A DNA stretch of 64,000 nt from contig JAVHNS010000002.1 in NCBI GenBank assembly GCA_036872755.1, positions 2,790,001 to 2,854,000 of the forward strand, read 5' to 3'. Source of the stretch: Orbilia blumenaviensis (Eukaryota; Ascomycota; Orbiliomycetes; Orbiliales; Orbiliaceae). The notes under the pieces are model-generated. The model did not search any database and had not been told where the DNA came from. It saw nothing but the letters and a program-made list of their open reading frames with translations. The first letter of the stretch is position 1; each line of letters starts with the position of its first letter. The position numbers and the translations under genes were made by a program. Shown piece after piece: positions 13,678-25,493 of the stretch.

Positions 13678-15137
13678 GCAATTTTGGCAAAAAATATAGG
13701 TTTTCTTCCGGCCGCGATCCAATGTTACATATGTATCATGGCGGGCCCTTTGACCTGGGCGCCATGCCGTGCCATATTTCCACAAGGCCGGCAAGTTTGG
13801 CGTCGAGCCTTGCCTAGAAGAGAATCTGATAATTTCGTCGACAAGCCGCGGCAATCAGGGTCGCCCACGAAGCAAGAACATCAAATAAAGTCGTTAAAAC
13901 ATTTATTGCAATTGTATGTAAGTATCATTACAGTGCATAAGTTTTAGATCTGGCGGCCCCTGGTCCTGTTCGATTTCTGGCTAGCACGGTCAGGGGGGCC
14001 TTGTGTTCCCGAGGCTTGAACGGACACGGATTATTTGACAATCTTGCTAAAAACAATCCAAACGAAACAATTGAATGAAACCAACCTTCCTCAAGGCGAA
14101 TTCCACTAGCACTAGAGCACAATGTACCGACACTATAAATTCGGTAGGGCTACTACGCCCGGTTGGAGGGAACGCCGGGCACTTGCCCAAGCTTGAATCT
14201 GAGAGCGCCGTCAACATCCCGATCCAGTTTGATGGAGGAAGCCACAATGAAAATACCCATGAAACAAAAATTATGATGGCAACTGCCATTTCTCTTATCT
14301 CCGGATGGTTGGTTCAGATTCCATTCAGAATTTTATGCACGCACAAGGGGCCCAATTCACACTGGCTATTCGGATGAAGCCACGAGGCATGTCAATGATC
14401 ACCAATATGTACTGTTCTGCGGTACAGGCGTATGTGGTGTACGACTGTAGTTGAGATTCAATGCGCCTTACTCAGGCCATCCTTTTGTTTCTGGCTCCCG
14501 ATCCTAAGATCGTCTCGTCGGACCCACTTTGCTGTCGCCAGGGCCCGAGCTCGGAGCGGCAGAGACAAATGGGGTTCTAGGGACGACGTTTTCGTAACAT
14601 TTGTGCATACGATTCGCGAGATTCAGCTGGGCTTCTTTGCCAGTCGGTTCCGAATTCTCGATACAGATTCTTTCAAGTTTCCCCATCCTGCACGCGATGT
14701 AAATCGGGTGAAACAATCAATGCTAATGGAGGTTTTCTGTATTCAGTAATATTCCAAGCGCTTGACCCCCACGACTTAAATCATCTCCAATCAATAGAAG
14801 GTTTCGAAAGCACGGTATACTGGTTCTAGGGTCCGCGAAGGGAAGCACTGCAATGCGACATGTTAGAGATACCAGCATGTATCATGTAAGCGTTAATAAT
14901 TTCGGGGGAAAAAGGTTGAAAAGAGAAATAGTAACCCGACATACGTGCGGAGACTTTATAACCATGGAGGATGGCGCAAAACCACAGCGTCCAGAAGGAA
15001 TGCCTATGAAAGATATATAAATTTTAATCAAAATGAAAACTATGAAATGGGTACTCCCTCGACACACTCCTGGGGCCCCAAAGCGACTGAAAAAGTTAGC
15101 CCATGAATCAGCGGTAGTACTTTAATAGCAAGAAGTA

Positions 15138-15156
15138 CATATATATATATATATAT
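15138..15156. repeat. AT dinucleotide microsatellite
   Basis: A run of alternating A and T (about nine AT units) in the spacer about 950 bases upstream of the coiled-coil protein gene. It is visible directly and is likely length-variable between strains. Confidence 0.75.
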
Positions 15157-16106
15157 TAATAAAGGAGATATTCTGCATCGATTGCGGGTCCGGAAAGTCT
15201 CAAGAATTTAACATTGCCGTGACCAGTGCAGTCCAGCAAAAGTTTTTCCTCTGCATCTAAATACCTAAGTTTAATACATCAACCACAAACGCACCTATAC
15301 GAAAATCTAAAACAATTCCGTCGCAGAAAGCCGATATTAATAGCCCTTCTAAATATTCCGTAGGCTCGAGATAAGTAAGGCCATGACCACCTGATCAATG
15401 ACGGTACCCAAGATCTAACACAAAGTATATCTATCTGCACATATATGTATATAAAATAGGGTGTTAAAAGTTTCCGAACGACGACGAGTGATTAAGTTAT
15501 AATTACCCAAGCTATTACTCCTTCAATATAATAATATCAACTAATATCAAAACAGCCCTGGAGTAAAGGTTGCTTCGAGTCACCATTTCCGCCATGGTAC
15601 TGCATACTTCGCACTCGCTAAAGCATCAATGCAAACAATTAATAGAGCACTAAGTTAGGCTTGCAGATATATACTGCAGGTATACTATAGAATCGGGGCC
15701 TATACGAAGCTTAAGTATACGTACCCACAAGACCACAGAATCGAACCAACCATGCATTCTGTACCAGCCAAATATGCCGTCGAGAACACCGCAAACTGCG
15801 TTGCCAGCCTTACAACACGGCAAGGCTCGAGCGCTGTCCAATTTCCCTTGTTTCAGCTTGTGCAGCCGTTGTTCAGCCGCAAGGATGCTTATTTGAGGAA
15901 AGCGCTGACAAGTTCGATCCTCCGAGAGATCCATAGCTGCCCATAGGCCAGTTGTAGCAAAATCGGGGTGTGCGGAGAGTGAGCACCTTCCACTCTTATC
16001 TCCTGGTCTTGATTTGTCCCAAGACTTCTTATCCCCATGGTCTACAACTGCACCTGGTAACCGTGGAACACCCGTCCCTAAGTAGTCGACTTTGGGAACT
16101 GTCAAC

Positions 16107-17081
16107 ATGTACGGCGGCTTCCAGCAGCAGCAGCATGTCCCGCCAGGCGGCATAATTCCAGGAACTGCAACTGGCGTGAATCCTTATTCTAATAGTAAGT
16201 ACAGCTCTCAGACAAGACATGCGACACAGGCGCGGAGCCACCTGGGCTAGCATGCGGCGGACTTGTAGTGACCCGATAAGAATCAGCCATCTTGAGGGGT
16301 TTCGCAGCTTTACACATGTACTGACTACCCGCTGGCGTTTGTAGATAAGCAAAATGTTAACCTAGGTTCCTATCTAAATAATACTCCTACCACTACCTCG
16401 AATTTTGCAGCCCCTCCCGCTTTCGCTCCTCAGGCGCCTACGAATGCCCCTTACGTACCTCATGGGGGAGTTGCGCCACAGTGGAATGCGGGGGCTCCTC
16501 AGCAGAATGTCCAGGGCCAATATGGCCAACCTGGCGTACCTGGGCATCCTCCGTCGTCTGGATTCCAATCCAACGTAAATTCGACTGGCTTCGGTGGCGC
16601 TGCGGGATTCCAGCAACCTGCTGGCGGCTTCCTTAATACTGGTGCATATGGCGGCCAGGCACCTCAGCAGCAACAACAGCAACAACAGCAACAACAGCAA
16701 CAACAGCAACAACAGCAACAACAGCAGGTAGCGCATGGAGGCGGGTTCTCTTATCCTGGGCAAAATTCTGGAGGCTCATCATTCGGGGCGACATATGCCG
16801 GTAGCGTTTCCGGGCCTCAGTTTCCCCAACAGGAATCCTTTGGTTCCAATCCGAACAACCGTCCAGGTTTCGGGCAATACCAATCCCCTCCTCCATCCAA
16901 TGTACACCAGCCACCCGCTGCGTATGGGCAGCCGTCTAATGTAGGGGTTGCTCAACAAGGGACCTACGGGCAAAGCGGATTCAATGCATCTGGGTTCAAC
17001 CCAAATAGCCAGGGCTCGGGTAATAATCAGACAGCATATGGAGGCTCTTCGTCACAGGGATTCAATCCGGGGCTGAACCAG

Positions 17082-17113
<32 letters not shown>

Positions 17114-20100
17114 GCAGCAGGCCCAGCCCGGGCATCAAGCATGGCCCTCGAATTACCCCCCTTCTAATCATGCAGACCATGCACAAAGCATAGCTCAGCA
17201 GTGGGCTCAAAACCACCAACAGGCCCAAACCCACGGGGTTGACCCGGGCCATAATAAGCGGTATTCTGTAGCTTCCATAACTGAACCATATCATTCTGCA
17301 TATGCAACGGCTACCCCTCCCCCTCCGGCGGCGCCTAAACCAGAACGGCCTGCTACTTCTGCAACTTTCTTCGCAGCAACAGCTGGTGCATTGAAAACTC
17401 CTGCCCCTGGCCCTTTATCACCACCTACTTCCCACTCCCAACCTCAGGTTGCACCGAATGCGCCGCCAAAACCTAGTACCACGGCCTCTGGTTTCGCTGG
17501 CGGTGGGATTGGTGATTGGGAGCACTATGGGGACTTTGATGGCGATGATGATGACGATATCCCAAAACCAAATCAGCAGCAGCATGAAGTTGCAGCGGAA
17601 GTTCCTGGGGACACCCAGGCTGTTGAGATGGCTGCTGCGACACCACCACCGCAGACACAGCAACAGTTCCCCCCCTCACAGTTGCCAGGAATCCATAGTT
17701 CACCTCAAGCACAACGACCGCCGACGGGGACTGCTGTCCAGCAGCCGGTGGGTCTCCAAAATAACCAGCAGGGATCTTGGGGCCCAGGGAGGCCACAATC
17801 GGGCGGCCAGAGCGGCCAGAGCGGCCAGCAGTTTCAAAACTTTATCCCTCCGAGTGCGCTCCCCCAAATTCAGCCACAGCACCCTGCGGTTCAGAATCTT
17901 CAACAACCATATAGAGCATCCTCACCGTCCCAAGGAAGCCAAATTGCCGGTGGGTATAACTCTGGTCAACCACAATATCATCAGCAGCCGCAACAGCAAC
18001 CTATCAACAGCCCTCCCCAGGCTATGGGCCAGCATTCGTATAATGAAGGCTTCAGTAACTCACAAGATCATCAAGCCTATCAATTAACGGAGCAACTTCG
18101 GAAGCAACATGAGGACCAACTCCTGCGTCAGCACCAGGAACAGCAGCAGCAGCTACAGGCGCAACTACAAGCTCAACTGCAACAACAGCAACAAGAACAG
18201 CATAGCCAGGGCCTTCAGGCGCATATGCAGGCACAAGTCCAAGCTCGAATACAGCAGCAGGCGGCGGCCCAGCAACAAGGGTATTCTCCGCAAAACCAAT
18301 CTCCCAGCCAGTCTATGCATCAATACAGCCAACCAGCCCAGTCACCACCAACTAGCATTCCTCAACAGCACCAGTCACCACACGGTACTGCATATCAGCC
18401 TCCCGGGTTCATACAACCTTCAAATAATGCATATAGTCACAATCAGCAACCGCCACCGCCACACCAACAAAGTGGAATTGTAGGTCCAGCCCCAAATGTT
18501 GTAGATCCTTATGGGCAACAACAGCATGGGCAAAGCGGTATCATTCAACCCCCTATTGATAATTATGGGCAAGGTGCCGTACCGTTACCCCAGAAGCCCC
18601 AGGCATACCAGGATGAGCGAATACAGTCACCTCCTACCAACCGACATGAGCAACCCCTGGTCAGTCATCAAAATCGCCAGTCTGCATCATTCGATGGGCC
18701 AATGGCAGTGCAAACTTCGCCTAGTCCGATTGTTGAGCGTAAGTTAGAACTACTATCCATGCGAATGTGTGCTATTTTGACGTATAATTCCAGAGACCCA
18801 TGCAATTCAAGCTCTGCCCACCCAAGAAACGGGCCCCGCACCATCGTCGACCAAAGGTATAGTTTTACTTCCCTTGCTAGCACCCACATTAAGGTTATAG
18901 CTAAAAACCATAACAGATGCCTCTACAGGTGCTATCCTTGCCGAAGGGCTGGAGTCTATGGAAATACCTGCCGATTTGGATCCATACTATAAGGAATCGA
19001 TCCGAAAGTTCGTCAGAATGATAATTCGCGAAGCATCGGCTAAATCAAGCGTAGAATCCCTGCGCATTTTTACAGAGTTCATGGAGGATGAAACATATTC
19101 AAGAGGCGATAGGTATTCAGATGCATCTTTCCAAGATTACATCTCGGACGTGAGCAAGGGCCAAACTTTCGCCGGTCGTTTCCGTCCGTATACTACGGAA
19201 AGTCCTGACCCGTATGATGGGCCCCGGAAGCCGGTTGGCCCCGTGCATGATCCGAACGTCAGACGAGATAATACCTTTGATAGCATTGATTCTCCATTGA
19301 CACATGCAATCGAGGCGCTTAGGGCAAGTGGCCGAAAAGGCAATCATTCACCGTCATCGGTCGAACATAGACTGCCATACACGATTGATGAAGAGGTGCA
19401 CCCATTACACCCTCAGCATCAGCAACCCTCTAACCAAAAGCCTCCTCCACCAAACGAGCTTCAGGGTTCAGTTCAAAACATCACAGGACCATATTCTGTT
19501 CCAGAGGATCCTGTCAAGCACGTTGTTCACCATAGTAATACCTGGGGCAGCGAGATAGAGCCTGCGCCTTTAGCAGTGGAACCGCAGATTCAAGAACAAC
19601 CAGCTCCGGTCCAGCCTCTTAACGTTAAACGCCAATCATTTGCAGCAAGTCCACCGACTGTCAATCCCAATTTGCCGCCCATATCTCCTGGTTCTGGTTC
19701 TGGTCCTGATTCCGCCCAACCGAATGAAGCTTCCTTAGCCCAGCAAGCTGCTATTCTTGCACAGCAATGGCTTAACTCTAGGGGCACTGGAAATCCAAAC
19801 CCGGCAAACAATAATTCGGTGCCAGAAGATTTCCATGCGGCGCCGCTGCAGCACAGGCAGTCCATCCCACCGGGTCAGTTCGGTACTCAAAGCCCAGCAC
19901 AGAACCAAAGCATGTACCAAAAGCCACCACCACCTCAATATGATAATATCGTCGAGGCTCCAACTGTCACTAGCCCACCCCAATCGCGTGTTCCATATCA
20001 ACAACCGCCGCCCCAGACGCAAAGTCCAGCACAGATCAGGGATGCCTACCAGCAGCCACCACCCCAGGCTCAAAGCCCGGCACAGATCAGAGATCCTTAC

Positions 20101-21804
20101 CAACAACCAAAGCCTCATATGCAAAGTCCAGCGCAGGTTCGAGATCCGTATAAGCCGCCAGTTTATAGGCAAAGCCCAGCACAACCCAATAACCCATACC
20201 AAGCACCAGCGGCCCATCCGACCGAGTCTGAGCTTCCAACTCCGTTGCAAATCAAGAGTCCTCCTCAGGGAAATCCCTTCCAACCCCCGCCCACCAATAC
20301 TACAGGCTTTCCTCCGAATGATTACCAAAATCCAAACATGCAACGTAGTACCCCCGGGCCGGGCTCGCAAAGGTTTAATCCACCCACCTCTCCGCCTCGA
20401 AATGAACCTCTGAGGCAGATAGAAATCCCAGAGCCACAGCAGGAAGCCCCAAGGCGTCAAGACAGACCAAGCATATCTGGGGGAGATACTTTGAGCCAGG
20501 GTTATGTAATGGTTACTCCAGAGCCCGAACCGACTCCATCTCAGCCTATTGTGGTCGACATCAGCTCCCCAATACATGTTAAATCCTTGCCTCCTGAGCA
20601 AATCGGTGTTCCCAAGAAGGCGAAGATGGATGTTTCAGTCTTATCAACTATTCTTGGGCAATCTCGAGATGGAATACCTGATAAATCTCAAATTCTGGTC
20701 CCCATTCGTGCTGCCTTTGAAAAAGTCGGTAAGGACTTTGTGCATATGGACGCAATGCGCAAGGAGTTCGAAGCCGAGGCCAAAAAGATTCGGCACAAGA
20801 ACGAAGCTGAGAGAGACCGGGCGAAATCAGAGCATGACGAGTATACGGAGGAGCTTTACTCACAGCAGAAGATTCTCTACGAGGACCTCCACGATATCGA
20901 CGAGCAGTTCAATATTGAGCAGAATGCCTTAAAAGAGAAGCAAGAAAAGGAGGAGTTCGATAAGTTCAACAAGGAAGTTTTCACGCCAATCTACAACATG
21001 GTGCAGGAAAGGATTGTAGAGTTGAAGAAACAGCAAAAAGCCCTCCTTACGTTGATCAAAACTGCATCTTCTGGACGGGAGAAGTTGGATGCTAGCAGCA
21101 GCAAACCCAACCTTCAAGACGCCCTAGTCACATTGCTTGATTTGCATGACGTTATGGAGGCTCACCATATGAAGCTACAAGAGGCGATTGCAGATAGGGA
21201 CAAGCGGTACAAGAGCACAGTCCTCACACCACTCTACGCATCCAATAACTATGCCAAACTGAGGGATGCGAAGAAATACTTTGATGAAGAAGAAAAGAAG
21301 GCTGTTGTCAAGGCTGCTACTGAGGGTCATGAACGTTCTAAAGCCTTGAAGTCCGTCATTGATGAAAGTATGATTCCAGGGCTTGACCTCGAATTCGGCT
21401 TTTTCGATGAGGTAGAGCAGTGCGTAACAAAGATTATTGAGAGCTTACCAGAGAACCCGACGGATTATGACGGAGATCTCAAGGTTTTGCATGATGAACT
21501 TGCGTATGCTGGTGGTATCTTGGAAACGTTGACAAATACCCAAGCGTCAATGTTCAAACTCTACCACCAGGTCAATACATCCGTTGGCAAAGCCGACAAG
21601 ACGATCGCGGTTAGCCAGGCAAAACAAAAGGGGGAGAAAGCAGATGCCATCACGGCGATTGAAGAAGAGAAAGACTGTCAAATGAAGACGCTGGATGACG
21701 AACTGAAGGAAAGATTGGAAGATGTGAACGGACACTTTGGAGAGGCGAAGGCGAAGCTCGAGCCTGTTTTGGCGAAATATAAGGCCGCTTCGGAGGGGAA
21801 GTGA
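16107..21804 (+). CDS. large Gln/Pro-rich coiled-coil protein, about 1,799 aa
   Basis: Exons are 16107-16194, 16366-18738, 18794-18856 and 18929-21804, giving 5,400 coding bases with all phases compatible. The start ATG opens MYGGFQQQQ. Residues 30-850 are disordered and rich in Gln, Pro, Gly and Ser, with a Q21 run (16665-16727), a Q14 run (17079-17120) and a second Gln-rich helix-prone region near 18100-18280. A conserved-looking block starts at about residue 852 (MEIPADLDPYYKESIRKFVR). A degenerate six-copy repeat with core QSPAQIRDPYQQP follows at 1162-1272. Residues about 1435-1790 are charged and strongly helical (Glu/Lys-rich, heptad-like), a probable coiled coil. There is no signal peptide or membrane segment. 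I do not recognise the family. The layout (disordered sticky half plus coiled coil) suggests a scaffold, but that is inference. The last intron has two in-frame acceptors (18917 or 18929). Confidence 0.8.
16665..16727 (+). repeat. (CAA CAA CAG)n codon repeat encoding Q21
   Basis: A trinucleotide repeat of CAA and CAG codons inside exon 2 of the coiled-coil protein encodes 21 consecutive glutamines. The mixed CAA/CAG order, largely in CAA-CAA-CAG triplets, points to expansion of a 9-base unit. A second run at 17079-17120 encodes 14 glutamines. Confidence 0.9.
19888..20220 (+). repeat. six degenerate ~17-residue protein repeats
   Basis: Within the last exon of the coiled-coil protein, a unit of about 16-19 residues recurs six times. 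Each copy starts with (Q/T)SP(A/P)Q and contains a Tyr followed by (Q/K)xP; the core of the best copies is QSPAQIRDPYQQP. The unit is about 50 bases, so the DNA is also repetitive and copy number may vary among strains. Confidence 0.85.
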
Positions 21805-23691
21805 TTGGGAAATGAGTCAATGATGACAATTACTTATGTAACGGCGACGACAGTTAGCATGCGATTCTAGCGTCATATGATTTAGCTGTCTTTAGCGTTT
21901 TTGTTTATTTATCTTATATACCTGCTTTTGTTTCTTCTAAATCCCATACCGATCATGTCGGTTTAGCATCTGCTCTGAGCCAATATCCTCAAAACTAGTT
22001 TCGTAAGATCTTAAAATAAGCCAACGACATTTTAAATGGCCAGGACCGGGACTCTTAGCCAATGGTCCGGAAGTTTATAGTTGTGGAGTCTAGGTTGAGG
22101 TATCTTGGGCTTACCGTCATCGATCAAATTAAATTCGAACATTTATACGGCACCAATCTCTGCCTCATTGCATGCGACACTTTGCCGCATGATATTCGTC
22201 CTCCTTTCAAATAATCAATCACAAGGAATTCCTCGATTGCTTAATACATCCTCCCGCACGGATGCACAGACCATAATTTTTATCATGTCATTCTCGGCCC
22301 CAACCTCTCCTCCCCCATCTTTACCAGCCACATCCTTGCGAGGTGTGGGTGGCTTCAACCATGAAAAACGGAGTGGCTAAACTCGATTTGCAACAAGCGC
22401 AACGCTGATTTGCCAATCACATCCTGTGCCTCTGGACCTTTTCCAGACCCCCATGTCAGTGTGGACCCTGAACAATTTTCCTCACACATTGGTCAAAAAT
22501 CCGATCAGGAATGTACTTGACCGTAAAGTACCTTCCTTGCATAGTGGCGGGTGGAGAGGTACTTTCTCGTATGAATTATTGCACTAGCCTGCGAATTATA
22601 GGTTTATGGGGGCGCATATATACTTTGTGTATACATACATCTACATCCCCATATCCCCACGCCTCCTTTCCCCCTCACTTCGAAGCCCGATTTTAAGACA
22701 ATGTCCCACTGCTTATCTATATCCACGTGTCTAGACGTGGCGTATACCTACATCTTACGAAAGCCCGAGAAGGCACATGCTCAATCCTAACCCAGCAGGA
22801 CGGTCAGCGGGAACCCCGCTAACCCGACCTGCATGACGTCGACGCTTCGAATTCTTTTTCTATCCCCCTCCCTTCGTCTACAAGCATACGTGGCTTAGCC
22901 ACTCCAGCACCTCTTTACCATTTCGGTTAGGAAGAGGGAGAATCCAGCTAGGAAAAGACCAGGTCTCGCCACTAATGTAATGAATGTATACGTGCATGGG
23001 AGGGCTTTGATTTTGAAATACTGGGGTTACCTTACTTGTTCGTTTGGGGGAATATGTATGCTTGACACCGTCTTCCGCGGCCCGCGTCGATATGGTGGGC
23101 CTCACAAACATGTACCGTCGGGTACACGAATGCCGCACAACTGTATAGACAAGGGTCCCTGCCACTGTAAGGCCGTCACAAAAAACATCTTGTCCCATTT
23201 TCTGTTCTGTTTACGAGCTTTGCGGGAATAAAAAAAAGAAGCGGTCACGGGGAACAAAAAAGACACCAGGAGGCTTCTTCTTTTACAGGAGGGGTAACTT
23301 AAAGTCTTTTAAAGGTTTCAGACAAGTTTTAACCCCACGAAGTTTCATTCTATTTTGCTGGATATCTATCTAACGTGAAATTTTAATCTTCACGGAATAA
23401 AAACGGTAAGTGGGACCTGGTTAGCCAATTAAGCCACAAAATCAAGAAATAAAAATGAAATAAAATAAGAATGTGTGGGCATGCCTTTAGTAATCTCTTT
23501 GCGATTGCTTATATCAGAATTTAGAAGAATTCTAAAAATATTTACTTTACCGTTCAACGTTTGGAAATATCGTGGCATTTGAAGACATCTGATGCAATAC
23601 CGAAATTAAAGGCACGCAAGGGGCGAAGAACTTTGGTTACTATATTCGAAACTAGCACTAACGAAAGCACGCACATCCCACCCCAAACCAG

Positions 23692-23724
<33 letters not shown>

Positions 23725-25493
23725 CGATGACTTGACAGTTGAAACCGAGCCCATCTAGACTCTAAGCGAACAACCTGTGACATCAATTCTAATAATGTCA
23801 AGCATCTGTGCCACAATCTAATATGAAGGTGGGCCTTGCGGAACGACTACCATGCAATGGTTCGTCAAATCCTGCGCGATAACGCATGCGCGGTATAATT
23901 GACAACTCGGCAAGGAAAGCGAAGATAAAATAGGAAGAGAGGAGCACGTCCCTCTTATCCTATCATGTCGGCCATATCGACAAGAGGAGATAGTCAGATG
24001 ACCTAAAAGGTTTCGGGATCGATTCTGATACACGGGAATGTTCCAGAGGATATCCCAGCTGTTAGAACGAGGCGATCAGCTATCCCTTCCGATATATTTA
24101 TCTATCTGTTTAGCCGGGCCAGCTCGAGCTCTGTTTGCACGAAGTTTGAATGTCTGGTTTGCCTGGAAATTTATCGATTGAACACAGCTATCAACAAGAC
24201 AGTCCACGGATACACTCTCATGAAATCCGTTGGGGGAGCAGGGTTAGTCCAGTCGAGGTAGGACTAGCTTTGTAGTCAAATATACCGCTGTTGTCTATTA
24301 TTCATAAATTAATAAAGTGCATCCCGGTAGTCGAGGCTTAAATCGCAGCCTGATGCGGAATGCATCAATTACAATTTGCACTTGTAGAATATACACGCCC
24401 ATGTGCATATCCTCGCCCTACTTTGATATTTTGATATTAATATTCTATTAATAATAAATTCTAATTAATTCGATTTTTCCGAGCTATACATTGCCATTGG
24501 GAATGTTCAAGTGGGAAAGGGCGATAAATTTAGGGAATCGTGAAACATCCATTTTTATCATAAAGTCTAGAATATCCTAAGTGCATGCTGTGGGTCAAAA
24601 TGTCGCATGTCACGACAAACTAGGCTATGATCTGGGCTTGGTGTTGTCCAAGTGGGGCATGGTCCATGCTGCAGAAATCGTGGCGGTGGTGCAGTTGTAG
24701 CCACGCAAACAACATCGACACAGTACCAAGAGAGAATGAGCAAAAAAAAACAAAAAAACAGAGACGAAGCGGAGATGGGATGGAAGATAGATATTATAAC
24801 ACTTGTATATACTGAAAAAAGATTCTGTATACTGGCAATATGAGTATATGACAAAAGGGAAGTTGGACGACTAGTAAACCAACGTTAACGCCCGAATTAT
24901 ATCGACGAACGTGAGCAAGAGAAGGAAAAGAAGTTAATAAAGCGGGCATCTTCAAAGGAAAGGGGTTTTTAAAAAATGGGGGGATCGCTGGAAGTAATGA
25001 GCAGTTGGGGAAAAAGGGAAGTAAATTAAAAAAAAAAAAAAAAAAGGGAAAGAAAAATAATTCCATAAGCAACCGGTAACTATGCATATTGTTGTAAAAC
25101 TCCACCCAGAGATATCAGCAAAGGGAAACAAGAAGGGAAAGTGTAAAACGTGACAAAGAATACGTGAAAAGTTAGAAAAGGTGAATAAAGCTTTTGGGGC
25201 AGGACCATTCTATTGTATCGAGAGGTCCGGAGAAAAGTAAAGGGAGCCTGACGAATCATAATAGCGAGTTGGAGAGGCAAAGAGTAGTATGTGTTTCCAT
25301 AGGGTACCAGCTTAAGCATCCATGAGCCCGCAAGTGGAGGTGAAGTAGAGAATCGAAGCAGAAATCGTGACAAAAATACTGCGTAGAATATACATTATGG
25401 TACAAGGTATCATACATCCTTGTGGCGGTTTCGTCAGGGGCAAAAGTAGACCCAGTTTACGGGATCATAGAAACCAAGATTCCAGTTGGGTTG
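21805..25493. other. convergent spacer, about 3.7 kb
   Basis: This is the shared 3' side of the rightward coiled-coil gene and the leftward C2H2 gene. There is no reading frame above about 105 codons and no RNA gene. It contains an A30 run (23692-23721), an A18 run (25028-25045) and generally AT-rich sequence. Both 3' untranslated regions must lie here, but the polyadenylation points cannot be placed reliably. Confidence 0.55.
23692..23721. repeat. poly-A tract (30 A)
   Basis: An uninterrupted run of 30 adenines in the convergent spacer. I looked for a flanking direct repeat that would mark retroposition and did not find one. Confidence 0.9.

Larger units (their letters stand above)
10058..16106. 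other. gene-free stretch, about 6 kb
   Basis: This lies between the divergent starts of the RRM-YTH gene (leftward) and the coiled-coil protein gene (rightward), so both promoters are here. Open frames stay below about 170 codons and none resembles a known protein. Noted items are a perfect 9-bp inverted repeat at 11046-11066, T runs at 12388-12406 and 13660-13677, and an alternating AT tract near 15138-15156. The sequence next to 15650-16153 is only the antisense shadow of exon 1 and its leader. I see no RNA gene. Confidence 0.5.

Noticed and set aside
15906..15925. GTTCGATCC resembling a tRNA B box
   Set aside because: No A box, no acceptor pairing and no cloverleaf upstream.
15650..16763. 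Minus-strand frames including a 20-residue leucine run
   Set aside because: These are antisense of the CAA/CAG glutamine repeat and the first exon of the coiled-coil gene.
19735..20601. 288-codon minus-strand frame
   Set aside because: Antisense shadow of the Pro/Gln-rich repeat region, whose bias suppresses stops in other frames.
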